This document shows positions 47,180 through 58,855 of a stretch of DNA of 64,000 nucleotides, in pieces. The translations under genes were made by a program, and so were the position numbers. This DNA is from Pterobdella sp. o SKG-2022 (lineage: Eukaryota > Annelida > Clitellata > Hirudinida > Piscicolidae): contig OZ038322.1 of the NCBI GenBank assembly GCA_964035795.1, positions 3,786,427 to 3,850,426 on the forward strand, given 5' to 3'. Within the stretch, counting starts at the first letter, position 1, and each line of letters starts with the position of its first letter. Below the pieces are notes generated by a model. The model had not been told where the DNA came from. It did no database searches and was given only the letters and a program-made list of their open reading frames with translations.

Positions 47180-49460
47180 TTGGTCAAAATAATCAAATGA
47201 TGAAAATATAAAAAATAGCTATGCTGTAGAAATCAGAAACCGATTTGAATTATTACAAAACCTTAATCCTGATAACTTTGCAACAAACGATATTTATGAC
47301 AATATAAGAAAAAGCTCACGCTGAAGCTGCTGAAAAATATGTCCCAAAAAAATCAAACCAAAGAGATTTTCCATGGGAAAACGACGTGGCTTGCAAAAAG
47401 CGCAATGAGCTGAACGAAGCTTTCAAACGCAAGAAAGAAAAAAAACGATCTTACAAATACCCTACTTGTGGAAAAAGCAAAAAAAGATCTAGACCATGTT
47501 TATGGTGTGGAACAAAAAAATTACGTGAAAAGCGAAATAAAGGAAATCAAAGATGCGCATATAAATCACCATTTTAGACTAGTATGGGACTAAAAGTCGA
47601 TGGGATACAATGAATGAAGTGAGAAGAAGAAAAGGCCCAAAATGTGGTCGAAGAAAAGCAAGCAACACAGAAGAACGTTTTGCTAGTTGGAAAGATCCAA
47701 AGCTTTTCGGAAAATCACCGGAGATAAATGATCAACCCATACCAAAAGTATTTGATACTCTCCTAATTAAAACTGGTGAATTCACTGCAATCGAGCTTCA
47801 AGCTTCCATAAAGTCTTTTCAAAATAACAAAGCTAGTGGCCTTAATAATATACCAATAAAAACATGGAAAACAGGCTGTATGAACGAAGAACTATTAAAT
47901 GTATGCAACAAAACATATCTTGGTGACGCACCGAAATGCTGGCTACAAAGTGCAATCTTAGTTTATTTTTTCATCTTGCATCCTTGAGAGCATAAGGCTG
48001 CAACAACAATCCTTCAACGTACTCGGTTCTCGCTGCTTCTCTTTAGCTCGGCCCACCTCATTCCGGTAGCCTTCGTTTCTACCTCGATGCTTTTCCGCCA
48101 GGTCTGCTTAAGTCGGCCAACTTTTCTCTTCCCCTGTGAGTTCCAGTCCAGGGCCTGTCTAGTGATGTTGGCTGCAAGCTTGCGTAGTGTAAAGTACAAT
48201 CTTGCCTGTTCCAAAAAAGAGAGACTGGAGTATAGCCAGTAATTATAGAGGAATAACTCTTTCTTCTCCAGCATCCAAAATATACAATAAAATGTTGCTC
48301 AAAAAAATACGTCAAATTTTAGACGAAAAATTGAGAACAAACTAAATTGGATTCAGGCTTGGTCGATCCACTCTTGCTCAAATCCTCACGCTGAAAAGAA
48401 CAATCGAAAGAGTTAAGTCAAAAACACTAAAGGCAGTTATGGTTCTTGTGGATTTCCATAAAGCTTTAGCATCAATTCTTAGAGAAAAATTAATGAAAAT
48501 ACTAAAAGCATATGACATTCCTTTTGAAACTGTAAACGCAATTTCACTTCTATATAAAAACACTATTGCTAAAGTTATCTTCCCAGATGGTGATGCAAGT
48601 TTTTTTCCAATCCATGCAAGAATTTTGCAGGAAGATACATTAGCACCCTACCTGTTCATAATAGCAGTAGATTATGCAATGAGAACAGAAATATCTAATT
48701 CAGCTGATTGTGGCTTTACTCTCAAAAAAGCCAAAAGTAGGAGACATCCAGCACTATGTATAAAAGACATAGACTACGCAGATGATATTGCCCTACTTTC
48801 AGACTCTGTGGATAAAGCTGAAATATTGTTGTATAACGTAGAAAAGGTAGCCAAACTAATACGTCTTCACATTAACGATAAAAAAAACACAATATACGAC
48901 ATTCAATCAAAATTCTTCAAAACTCACCACAAGAAACAAAAATGCATAAAACTCACAAACGATTTTCTCAATCTAGAATCCTGGATATATTCCGGCGAGA
49001 AAGACATTGACGTAAAAATCGGTAAAGCTCTACAAAAACTAAATACTATCTAGAATTCAAATCTGCCAAAAAACTTGAAATCAGCCTTTTTCCATACTAC
49101 ATTGAGCTCTGTGCTACTCTATGGATCTAGTACCTGGACATTGACCAAAAAGTTAAACGGGGGCTAAACAAAAATGTTAAGAGTTGTGAATAATGTAAAA
49201 TGGCAGCAACGTACAAGCAATAATGTACCATACGACAACTTACCAAAAATAACCAATACAATTGCAACACAAAGAGTGAGTTTCGCAAGACATTGCTTTC
49301 GCAGTAAAGAAGTTGTACACAAATTGATACTATGGGAACCAAGGTGCGGTAAAAATACTAGAGAAAGATCAACTCGAAATTTTATCAATCAACTAACCGA
49401 TGATACTAATCTTGATAGAGAAGATTTAAAAACAGATATGAACGATAGGGGGTATTGAAA
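47180..49460 (+). mobile_element. LINE (non-LTR) reverse transcriptase, nearly full but broken
   Basis: In order on the + strand: a linker with IRNRFELLQNLNPDNFATND and AEKYVPKK; RRRKGPKCGRRKASNTEERF, VFDTLLIKTGEFTAIELQAS, IKSFQNNKASGLNNIPIKTW and NEELLNVCNKT (47610-47980); then, after a nested insertion at about 47966-48206, ASNYRGITLSS, GFRLGRSTLAQILTLKRTIE, MVLVDFHKALASI (altered from the usual DFxKAFDS), QEDTLAPYLFIIAVDYAMR and the catalytic YADD of DIDYADDIALLSD near 48780; finally RRVSFARHCFRS-like and LILWEPRCGK blocks to 49458. It keeps the catalytic motif but has stops and frameshifts. The family is an RTE/CR1-like group common in aquatic invertebrates; I do not fix the clade. Confidence 0.92.
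47966..48206 (-). mobile_element. Nested 5'-truncated LINE tail inside the LINE above
   Basis: The minus strand encodes ARLYFTLRKLAANITRQALD, WNSQGKRKVGRLKQTWRKSI and RWAELKRSSENRVR, ending in a stop and RIVVAALCSQGCK-like sequence, the C-end of another LINE protein. Its 3' end is followed by GATGAAAAAATAAAC, an A-rich tail. The host LINE reading stops at 47965 and resumes with PKKRDWSIASNYRG at about 48207, so this is a clean insertion later than the host copy. Confidence 0.85.
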
Positions 49461-49539
49461 GAACAAAGTCATAGAAGTTTGACTGCGGTCGACATGATAA
49501 TGATGATAAAACTTAACCTTAAACCTAGCTCTGAGTCAT

Positions 49540-49700
49540 AACTCTCATTATAAAACATAAAGTAAGTTGATACTTGTGGTAGTAGGCGGATGGATGTGGT
49601 GGTAGGACATGTTGGTGGGCGGATAGTAGAAGTAGTGGGTGGAAAGTGGTGGTAGGGAGGGGTAATAGTGGGGTAGAAAATAAATAAATAGTGGCGATAA
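49540..49700. repeat. G-rich, purine-skewed low-complexity tract
   Basis: GGTGG/GTGG/GTAG units dominate (for example GTGGTGGTAGGGAGGGG). It follows the LINE C-end and may be its 3' UTR. Several GGG/GG runs could form quadruplex-like structures. Confidence 0.6.
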
Positions 49701-51838
49701 CATACGGTGGAAGCCAACAAAAGTAAGTAGGTTCATAAAATGCTTGTAATTTAAAGACCGGTTGTTTTGCGCGGTTCCCTTAACGGCAACGTTATCAAAG
49801 AATATTATTTATACTAATTAAGATTATTTATTTAACGTTGGTAAAACTTGGTTCACTTGTATCTTATCTAAAGTTGCGACTTTTTATTAAAAAAAACTTC
49901 ATTAAATCAATTTGTCTTTTTTTATTTTCTAACGGGAAATTTTCAAAGCTGTTGATCTTCTTCACTAGAAAGGTTTCTTCGGATCATATTTGAAATATCT
50001 CGCGGCTCTGACCTTTTGATTTGTGTAGCTTTTTGTTCATGAAAAATAAATTTCTTTAATTATAATTAATAAACAAAAAGAAACTAATATAATGATTAGC
50101 TTGACAACAAACTCATCACCACAAAGAAGCAAATGCTCATAAGCTAAGGTTCACGTTTTTAGAGTCATGTGTTTATCTTGACCTTCTTACGAACAATTCA
50201 ACGCAAAAATTTCAAGATTTTTTATTCTGAATTGAACTAAATTTCTGATAAGTGGGACCTCATTATAATACATTGTTTTTTCACCAAAGTGCCAAAGTAA
50301 TGAGGCACGTTTGCTCAGTTTACCTTTCTCGTGTACTTTGCTAACAACTTCGAACTAGAATATGACAGCTTCACAAAATACGTTTTGAGCGTTTGAACAA
50401 GTTTTGTTTTGAAAACGAAGTGTCGAAACTGCAGTAGTGCTAATGGTGCCATATAAAACTAAACACAACGACAAACTATACACTTCAAGGTGGCCTGTCA
50501 GATCTGGATAAGTTGTAGGCTTCATGTTCACAAAAAGGATGTTTGATGCACTTCGAATCATATTTTGGAAACCACACCAGAAATCTCGAAAATGGTTTTG
50601 TTGTTGTTCTTCAATCGTGTTCGAATATGACCATGGCAACAAAGAAAAAAATATTATTTATTTATTCATATATACATATATATTTTATTAAATAAAGTTG
50701 TATAGAAAATTATCATAATAAGAAATGAAAATAAGTATTACCATAAAATAAATCAATAAATAAGAATGAATAAGCAAGCTATAATAGTAATGATAATAAT
50801 AATAGTAATAATAGAAGAACAAAATAAAAGTAAAATATTAAATGAATAGAAATAAATAAGATGAATTAAATTTTTTTAAAACTTAAGAAACCTAATTTAT
50901 TTTATTTTTCCTAGAAATCACTTAAAATAATTCTTTCAAATTAAATTATTCATAACTTAATGAAATATATTATATTCTTTGAAGTAATACTTATGAATAA
51001 TAAACTTAAACTTAAGTTAAGTAATAAAGTAATAGAGTTTATCTTTCTTAGATACTTACTAAAACAGTTATTTTTAGAAACATGTAAATGTTATTATGTA
51101 AAATAAAAAAACTCACTTCGAAACTTTTTATCAAAAAAACGTTAAAAAAACCCTTAAAATAATCAAAATATAACCAACGAGAATAAATTCAGCCAGTTTC
51201 GTTGAATAGTTTTGAAGGAAAAGGGGGTTTCCGAGTTTGAAATACAAGTGTTATTACCAAGTTTTGCCATTTTTATTTGATGTTTCATATTTTTCAATTT
51301 AAATGTTTCTAAACTTTTTGAAAATATATCTTACATTCATTCATTTTAACATGGGATTTACTCATTCAAAAAATATTTAAAAACCCATTTGAAACATATT
51401 TTTATAAAAATTTAACTCATTACACTTCCATCCACTTTTACTTGTGAACGAAGTACAAATTTTTTTCAATTAATAGATGCAATCTTGATTTTTTTGAAAG
51501 ATTGCCGAGTGTTTTATATGATGTGTTTGAATATATATATAATGAATCCGCTCTATAAACTCTCGCTTGTTTACTGCCGTCCCGCGTTTGTTTGTGGCGT
51601 TTTGAAACGATAAGACAGCATGAATTAGATGGCTTAATACTTATTAATCAATTGAGCATATGTATGAAAGCATACATTATTCAACGTATTATGTAGTTTA
51701 AAGTTAATTCACTCCCTTGTAAACCACATACCAATCTTTTCAAAAATCCTTATCTCGTCTTGCCACTGACTATGTATTCTGCTCAACCCTTTATAAATCA
51801 TCTTTATATAATTATAACTGGTAAATTTTTTGCTTATG
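49701..51838. other. AT-rich stretch, no gene seen
   Basis: Includes a very AT-rich zone at about 50650-51110. A minus-strand ORF at 50355-50642 (95 codons) has no recognisable domain or composition signature and is not called. No RNA gene. Confidence 0.45.
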
Positions 51839-51906
51839 TGAATGTGAGATCGAACCCGTTAACTTTAGTTAATATTGCTCTGTCGGCTGAGGTATACGGC
51901 CGACAA
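51839..51906 (-). mobile_element. tRNA-derived SINE head, copy 5
   Basis: On the minus strand: GGCCGTATACCTCAGCCGAC, AGAGCAATATTAACTAAAGT and TAACGGGTTCGATC. The box A and box B spacing fits a tRNA head of the same family, but no tail is seen. Confidence 0.6.
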
Positions 51907-52059
51907 ATTATATAGAGATTATGTTAAAAGCAAGATTTGTTTTGAGTGTTTCCATAGTTTTATATCTAAATACAGCTTTGTATTGAAGGTTAAGGAAAAC
52001 ATTTAAGCTAAATATTGCTTTGTCAAACGAAAAAAAAATTATAAGTTATCTGAAACCCT

Positions 52060-52994
52060 CAAAACCACTGAACTTCAAAACATTAACATCATGATAGGGT
52101 TAAACTAAACGATTTCTCAACCCCCTCTCAAACCTCCAAATAGTCAACCTGCTTGAACCTCACCACATAACTCTGCCAGAGATTTTTCAACCTTCCCAGT
52201 GACTTTGAGAATATCTTTGCCTGTTTATGTGGAGTGATATTGAGTCGTAGCTTGGGTGTATTCAATTTTAATCAATTTTATTATTAATAAGCTAGTTTAG
52301 TTAAGCATAATGGGTGTATTCATATGTGGATAAAGATGATGATAATGATGCTGGATGGTGGTGATATTGATATAATAAGATTATGATGAAAGAGAAGAAA
52401 TGATGATGACATACAAACAACCAAGTGATCAAACCTACAGCTTCCACTGCTTATAGAAATATAACTACAAACTCCCATGAAACAACTACATAGGCAAACT
52501 CACAATCTCCACACCTCTGTTGTGGAAGAAGCAGTGGGAGCCCACTTGCTGTAGTGAGGTGATTATAATGATGAGGATAATAATAATAAAAAAATAATCT
52601 TAAGAAAGTTATAACCTCTATCATTGAAAATTGAAATTCCTCTAACATCATCCATCACCAGATGTGCAAATTGAAACCATAATGAAGATACCCGACTATA
52701 ATAAACAAATGAAAAATCTAAACACCATTATAAACATATGAAACATATTGAAAACACTGATAACAACATGCAAACCCTCATCATTGGATAGTGCACCTTG
52801 ATATTTAAACTATTCAACACTTTCAAGTTGTCTTTTTATTTTGGAGATGGCTGAAAGTTAATTTTAATAACAATGAATATTTAGTTTGTGGAAGTATAAA
52901 TTTAAATTCCATGACACAATTTAAATAATTTAATTTTTAAAAACTCAAAGTTATAAATAAATTTTTTTCACCTCACAAGTTATTTCAAGGTTTT
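52060..52994. other. Low-complexity and decayed-repeat stretch with a LINE scrap
   Basis: At 52280-52310 a piece of repeat B (TTATTAATAAGCTAGTTTAG). At 52330-52430 GATGAT-type repeats. At about 52765-52830 the minus strand matches the LINE segment at 37680 (AATATCAAGGTGCAC, GATGAGGGTTTGCATGTTG), giving a short inverted LINE scrap. No gene. Confidence 0.5.
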
Positions 52995-53720
52995 TTTTTA
53001 TGTTGACGTAAGCATCTTACGTCATCAAAACATTCCAAATGAAATTTCGCTTGTGAGGAAAAATGGCTAACAAAGGGATTAGTCAAAGGTTTGTAGCTTC
53101 TTGTTAATACTTGTTGTATCTAGTTTCATATTATTGTGTATAATTAACTAAAAAGTCAATTTTATGTTTCGTATTTTTGTCTATAGTTTGTTTTTGGATA
53201 GTTTTTGTCTTCAACGTTAACACATCATTTTAACTACTCATAAGTTACTTCAATTTTTCAAATGTTAAATTCTCAAAATTTTCAAGTACAACTTATAATA
53301 ATTTTTACATTGAAAAGTCTTTGATTCTGAAAATTTCATTTTTGACTTGTTTATTTTTGTTTTTTTGATTGTTTTTCTTCAAATTGTTTTTCAGGTTTTT
53401 TTATTTTTCTCTTTTGAATTTCATTTTTCTATCAATTTTTTTGAATTTTTAAAATTATTTTTGTTCAATTAATTTTGTTTTTTTCACTACTTTTTAAATA
53501 TAATTTCAAATTCTTCATATAACTTTACCACTTCTTTTTGACTTTTTCAACTTTACATTGCTTTTTAAAAGTTTTCACCCTTATTTCTAAATTGTTTACT
53601 TTTGAGATTTTTAAAAATTTGTTTTTTGACTTGTTTGTTAGAAATCTATTATTTTCAAACTGTTCAATTTTAACTTGTTTTTTTCAAAAACAGTATAAAT
53701 ATATCAATCATGTTTTACAG
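52995..53720 (+). mobile_element. T-rich element starting with a CRE-like palindrome, copy 2
   Basis: Begins near 53000 with GTTGACGTAAGCATCTTACG followed by TCATC: TGACGTAAG and CTTACGTCA form an almost perfect 21-base palindrome. The following 700 bases are strongly T-skewed. The inverted counterpart ends at 37367. Short ORFs inside are products of base skew. Confidence 0.45.
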
Positions 53721-53875
53721 AGAATTTTTCGATACATTTATGAGAATCAAAAGCTATAATTTTCGACACGTTTGACTATCATAAATTTTTCGCTAATGTT
53801 TTATGATAAGGTTTAACTTATCGAAAATTATAGCTTTTGATTATCAATAAATGTATCGAAAAATTTTTCTTAACT
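53721..53875. mobile_element. Foldback element, second complete copy
   Basis: Arms GATACATTTATGAGAATC, AAAAGCTATAATTTTCGA and the inverted TCGAAAATTATAGCTTTTG, CAATAAATGTATCGAAAAAT flank a centre with CGCTAATGTTTTATGATAAG. Same family as 45119-45293, with more changes in the left arm. Confidence 0.85.
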
Positions 53876-54640
53876 GTTTTTTTTGTTACAAAATAAATCA
53901 TATTAGATTATATTGCTGTGCATGTCACAGTAACAAGGATTAACAACAGTCGGCCTAGATTATTGATACTATTATAGAGTAATTCATAAAATAGTCCATA
54001 TATCTGGTAAAAATTCTCATAGACTGCCAGTCCGAGCTAACATCCAACTTGAAATTATCGAATTCAAAATCCTCCATTCCCAGTCTTAAGCAGTTTACCT
54101 TGCCGTTTTCGATTAAAAGAAGGATCATACGCCAAGCCAAATGACAACGATACCAGAATATCAATTTTTCAGAGTTTTCTGTTATCCAGGTTATAACAGG
54201 AAAGCAGTCTCAACTTAGAGAGGCAATTTAGATGCAATTTAACGTCAAGCTCAGTACCAAAATGTTCAATTTAATTTTTCATTTTGAAAATTTTTATCGT
54301 AGTTTTTTCAAAATTTATTTTTTTAAGCTTTTAATACTGACATGCGAGGTCTCATGCATGAATATTTTTCTTGTCTTTAATAATATTCAGATAAAATTCA
54401 AATGTCATATCTCACCCACTCCTATCACATATCCACTGATTCTCTCGCTGCCAAAAGAAAAAAGAGAAAAATCGGGCAAAAAATTTATTTATTGTCAAGG
54501 TCAACTAAACCTTTTCCAGCCAGTCTTCACTTCTCTCAAAAAATTTTGTAAGAGCTTTTGCACACTCATTTTCAAACCCCGTGCAGAAAAACTTTCAACT
54601 CTATTCTATATATCTCCTTTTCTTAGCTATCATTTTTGAG
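53876..54640. other. Stretch without a supported gene
   Basis: A 135-codon ORF at 54232-54639 (+) is Phe/Ser/Lys-rich with no recognised domain and may be chance or repeat derived. No RNA gene. Confidence 0.4.
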
Positions 54641-54644
54641 GACA

Positions 54645-54780
54645 GCTACAATAGCCCGGTGAGGAAACCCATCTTGTGGTGTCGGGTGTGCACTTCAACA
54701 GGAGTGTCGAAGAGGTTCTCATCAGCTACCAAACAAGGAGCATTTCGAGAATCCATTCAACAGCTACAGTAGCTTTTTCA
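54645..54780 (+). mobile_element. 5' fragment of the 2A-bearing LINE family
   Basis: AGCCCGGTGAGGAAACCCAT, TGGTGTCGGGTGTGCACTTC, AACAGGAGTGTCGAAGAGGT and GAGCATTTCGAGAATCCATT match 62039-62157 closely and in order. It is an isolated 5' piece. Confidence 0.85.
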
Positions 54781-54979
54781 AAAATAAAATCAATGATTAC
54801 TGATGTTTATTTTGTGCTGCAGTTTCTATTTTTTTGAACAATCAAAACTTAGCTTTCCTCTGTTGGTATCAAAGTATGTTAATACGCTCTACATCCAACA
54901 AACCTTCACTAGACTTAATCTTCACTTTCACCTTGAAACTATATTCTTATTTTTTTGTTTCGATAATTTCCAAATTTTC

Positions 54980-55240
54980 TCGTTTTTCTTTCACAAAAAA
55001 CATTTCCGCCTCTTTCAAAACAAAAGTTCACCCTTTGCTTAAGAAATACAACTTGGACCTACCATCTCTTCGAACTACCGCCCCATTTCTAACTTAAGCA
55101 CTTTTTCAAAGACTATCGAGAGAATAATTGTTTTTTCAGATTAACGTTTGGGTTTCGTTAAATAGCTTCATTTCCCACTCCATGTTTGATTCGGGAATTT
55201 TATCAAGCACCTGTTGTAGCTAGCATTTTTTACATGAATC
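54980..55240 (+). mobile_element. LINE reverse transcriptase scrap (CR1-like)
   Basis: FKTKVHPLLKKYNLDLPSLR followed by a broken NYRPISNL-like segment and ALFQRLSRE, matching the VxPLLKKxxLDxxxLxNYRPIS block of CR1/L2-type LINEs. Stops follow at once. Confidence 0.6.
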
Positions 55241-55299
55241 AGCATCTTAAGCCTAGACAACATTTTTATCTACAAACAAATTGACTTGCGGGGCTTTGA

Positions 55300-56225
55300 T
55301 AGATTCAGCTGACTCATTGATAGAAAACAAGAACAGGAAATGGAGAGAAGCAAACCCTGTGGCACTCCTTGCTTCAGAGTCACCGTCTTGCTTTTTCACC
55401 GACATAGGTCACCCAAGTAAGTCGATTTGACAGCCACGTGTTGATTCACCTGATCATGTTGGTCAGTACTTCTGATTTTCGCATTTTCAAGAAAGCATCA
55501 CGCTAGTCGATAAAAGCCATTGAAGTCTTTATCATCGGCTTGCTCTGAAACCCATCGCTGATTAATTGAAATAGACGGATCAGCTGATCTTCTCTATTGC
55601 GACCAAATTGAAAGCCCACTTGGCGCTCTGTAATGAGGTTTCTCGTTTCTGAGATAAAGCGGAGGCGGCTTGGTACAAGCTTCTCTATCATCTTCTCTAC
55701 CTTTGAAATGGGTGCCATTGGCTGGTTACTGTCTATCTTCTAAATAACTTTTGGCTTTGGGAACTGGCCTGATTTCTCTTTCCTTTGTCTTCCAATATTC
55801 TCCAGTCATTCCTACCGTCTTCTTATTAATGTGCTCTTTTACAACTTTCATCACCGTGGCGTAAAAACTTTCGTACAAATTTGACTGTCTTTTTCTTAAA
55901 ACGCACAAAGATACCCTTTTTTTAATCCCATACCGGTCTTTCCATTTTTTTCAGTTTTTTAGCAGGTAGGTCGATTATTATGATTACTGACTTGTGATCA
56001 GATGAAAGTTTGTCGAGTGGAGTTCAGCCACAGCGAAATCTGATTTTCGCGAGTGCGTCACGTCTGGTGATGAAGAATAGCTGCTGGCCGGATTTTGGCT
56101 TGTTGATAGAAATGGCTCACTCAAGAAGATCCTATTCACGTGCATAATCGCGTCTGCTAATAGATTACCTTTTCCATCGAAACGGGCGTTGACAGTATTT
56201 TTGGCACCAAAACTCGGCATCAAGT
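55300..56225 (-). mobile_element. Decayed LINE: endonuclease C-end and reverse transcriptase N-half
   Basis: Reading the minus strand downward: 56223-55984 encodes PSFGAKNTVNARFDGKGNLL, PASSYSSSPDVTHSRKSDFA and LHSTNFHLITSQ, like the C-end of a LINE apurinic-type endonuclease (GN-x-L, SSPDVT, SDHxPI-like with His retained). 55908-55726 is the linker. 55718-55503 gives PISKVEKMIEKLVPSRLRFI, RQVGFQFGRNREDQLIRLFQ and SDGFQSKPMIKTSMAFID, the first RT blocks of jockey/CR1-type elements, followed by WLSNRLTWV and KECHRV (VPQGS region) in broken frames. The catalytic box is lost or beyond recognition. Confidence 0.85.
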
Positions 56226-56429
56226 GTTATTGTAAGCTAGCTTTACGAAAAGGTTTGTGTCATTTAATAAATACTTTGTGTTTGTTTTTCTTACTTTTAG
56301 CTTCAGGCTATTGTATTTTACAAAGTTAAAGCTTCAGCTTCATCAGCAAAAGTAGTGGAAAATAAGGGATGGCTGCTATTCTGAATGCTAACCGAACCAG
56401 AAGCAACATTAAAGTATAGATGAAAAATT

Positions 56430-57170
56430 TACATTGAATTTCTCTACAACGCTAAAAACAAACCGCTTAGTTTAGAACAGGAAGCTGAATAACGTGGGGA
56501 TAAAGATTCTATAGAACCCGGGTTAAGTACCAGCGAGATAGAGAAGTAAATGAGAAGGTTGGGTAGAAAGAAGGCCAAAGGATGTGCGAGCATATCTGCA
56601 GAATTTCTACACGCTTTACGTGGTGAAAAATTGAACCAATTCATAAAACTGTGTAAAAAAATTATTAAAAGACATACACCAAAATGTGTGTTAGTGCCGC
56701 TGGAAAAAAAATGAATGCCACTAGATGTGAAAATTTCCGAACCAACATTTAAATATCCCATCCCACCGAAGTGGTATAGAGAATAGTAAAAAGAAGGCTG
56801 GAAACTAAGGCTGAAGAATTTTTAGAAAATGATCGGTATGGATTCAAGATTAGCAATAAGAAGAACCATTGGAGTAGAAAAAAAATTTATAGGTCTCTCC
56901 AATATTTTTTGACTTCTCTGAAATAATTGACTTCTTACATCATGGAGAAATGAAAAAATTTTTAATTCCTAATGGCTTGCTTGTGGAAACTGTGGAAGCC
57001 TTCAAGATAACGTATGAAAAACAAAATCAATGGTACGATTGCTCAATGGAGACATTGATTTTTTCAAATTCAAGCTGGAGTTTTGCAGGATGACACTAGC
57101 AATAGACTATGCTCTGAAAATTTCCATGAACTCGAATGAAAATTTTTGATTCACACTAATATTCAATATT
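56430..57170 (+). mobile_element. Decayed LINE reverse transcriptase (+)
   Basis: Broken + strand frames give RIVKRRLETKAEEFLENDRY followed by GFKISNKKNH (a GFRKGRGTRD-like block), LHHGEMKKFLIPNGLLVETV, EAFKITYE and IQAGVLQDDTS. These are successive RT blocks of the LINE family seen at 47180-49460. The catalytic motif is missing. Confidence 0.75.
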
Positions 57171-57930
57171 TCACTCAAACGGCTTTTTATATAAGCTCTT
57201 TTCTATCAGTCAGACTCATGAGTCTACCCGTTTAGGACTGCAGCAGCCTGTTTCTTCTAACACTCTTTAGTCGCTTTTCTCGTTTATGAAATTTTCTTCC
57301 ACTCAACCTACGTTTTAGATTTCTTTCCAAACAATTTGGCAAGCGTTCGAAAACGTTTCTATCTAACGCATCTTTCTGCTCTAGTCCTTTTGACTACGCG
57401 AGTGCTTTTACAACAAACCTAGTATGCAAACTGTGCGCCTTACAAATGCAATAATAAAAAATAATATTCCAACTTGAAACATTGTAAAAGTTTTTATTTT
57501 AGACGAAGTTTTTCGAAAGCGTGTGATTTCGTCAATCAGGTTCATTTTTAAGTTATATAAACTTTCATTTTATTCATCTTATTATATCGTATGAAATTTA
57601 CGTCATAACGTTGTTTGTTGCTCACGCTGTCATTCTTGGTTGAAGTTGATTTTCGCAGTTTGATATCTGTGGAGTTATCACAAAGATTTTGCACAGGCTT
57701 TTTATAGAAAGTTTTCAGATTTTGGGAAAGCTACAAAGATTTCAGAAAATTTGAGTTTGTTTGAAACTTACTGTTGCAAGTGCTTAAAAACCCACCACCA
57801 AAGCGCTTGACTACTAGTTTATAATTTACACTATTTAGTCTGAAGTTTTATCCATACATTTTTGCGAATATTTTTATTTCTTATATGCAGATTAGTGAGC
57901 TGGATTTGAAAAAAAAACGTCCAACGTTCA
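57171..57930. other. No gene seen
   Basis: AT-rich sequence between two LINE fragments without supported features. Confidence 0.4.
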
Positions 57931-58350
57931 TCACAATCCCAACACAAGAAACCACCTCTACGCGGTGCCGGGCCCAACGAAGAGTTCCTGGAAACAACAA
58001 GATACTGCCGGTTTTTTTCCAAGTCTAGGTTCTAAGGCCCTTGTCTCTAGATCATCATCTTACAAATACTTTACTGAAACTCATCTGTGCAAGAAACGCG
58101 GAAACTAGTTTTGGCTAAGCTCAGCCCTGCAAAGATTGCGATAGCAGAACCGTGTCAATAGCATTACAGTGTATGCGATGCAGATACTAGTTGAATAAAA
58201 ATTGCAGAAATTTTTTAAGAACAGAGGTGTTCAGACGACAAAAAGCAAATGACAACCAATATCAACAATGCTGCCAGTCAATACTAACAATCCACTTACA
58301 CCAAATATAGAGCAAGTTTCCGAATAGGCCAAACCAGATTAGTCTGTAAC
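57931..58350 (+). mobile_element. Decayed 5' part of the 2A-bearing LINE family
   Basis: CCACCTCTACGCGGTGCCGG and GCCCAACGAAGAGTTCCTGG match 62300-62340; CCAAGTCTAGGTTCTAAGGC matches 62481-62500; AGTTTCCGAATAGGCCAAAC matches about 62778-62797. Between them the 2A and first zinc-finger segments are present but scrambled by indels. It is an older, inactive relative of the element at 62037-64000. Confidence 0.8.
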
Positions 58351-58354
58351 TTGA

Positions 58355-58855
58355 GCAATCTCTAGAGCTGCACAAACCTGTCACGAAATGAATGAGAACG
58401 AGTCAAGCAAGCAACAATGTTTTGGACGTGCTGCTTTCGTTCTTCTAAACAAATATGACGATGAATGTGGAATGAGCTTTTTGTACTTGGTTGTAGCTCT
58501 TGATGTGCTTCTTTGGCCTTGCGATCGAACTTTTCCACTTCTCGATGTATCCATTTTGAAAACTCTCTTTCCTCCTTCTCAAACTTGATCTTGCTCAAAA
58601 GCAGCTTAGCCAACTCTTTCAAGTTTTGCCATCTGCTTCTCTGTCTGTTTTCGCTCTTTTTTCATGGTCTCGTAATTTTTGCCAAAAAGCTTTTGTCTTT
58701 TTCCTATTCTTTTTATACTTCGAGTATGCTAGCTCGCATTCTTTTATCATGCGAGAATTTATAAGGGGCAAAACCAGTGGTCGGTTGGATCGGGGGACTA
58801 AAGTGCTTTTGCGTGAATGCAATGAGGGCAATGAAGCTTTTTTTGGCGCCAAGTT
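58355..58855 (-). mobile_element. Minus-strand Lys/Arg-rich remnant, probably LINE derived
   Basis: Two overlapping minus frames (58852-58619 and 58622-58362) encode NSRMIKECELAYSKYKKNRK, KTKAFWQKLRDHEKRAKTDR and a Lys/Glu-rich continuation. Such sequence resembles the linker between endonuclease and RT of some LINEs, but no diagnostic motif is present. A host coiled-coil exon is an alternative. Confidence 0.35.

Noticed and set aside
50355..50642. 95-codon minus-strand ORF
   Set aside because: No recognisable motif, composition bias or neighbouring exon; could be chance.
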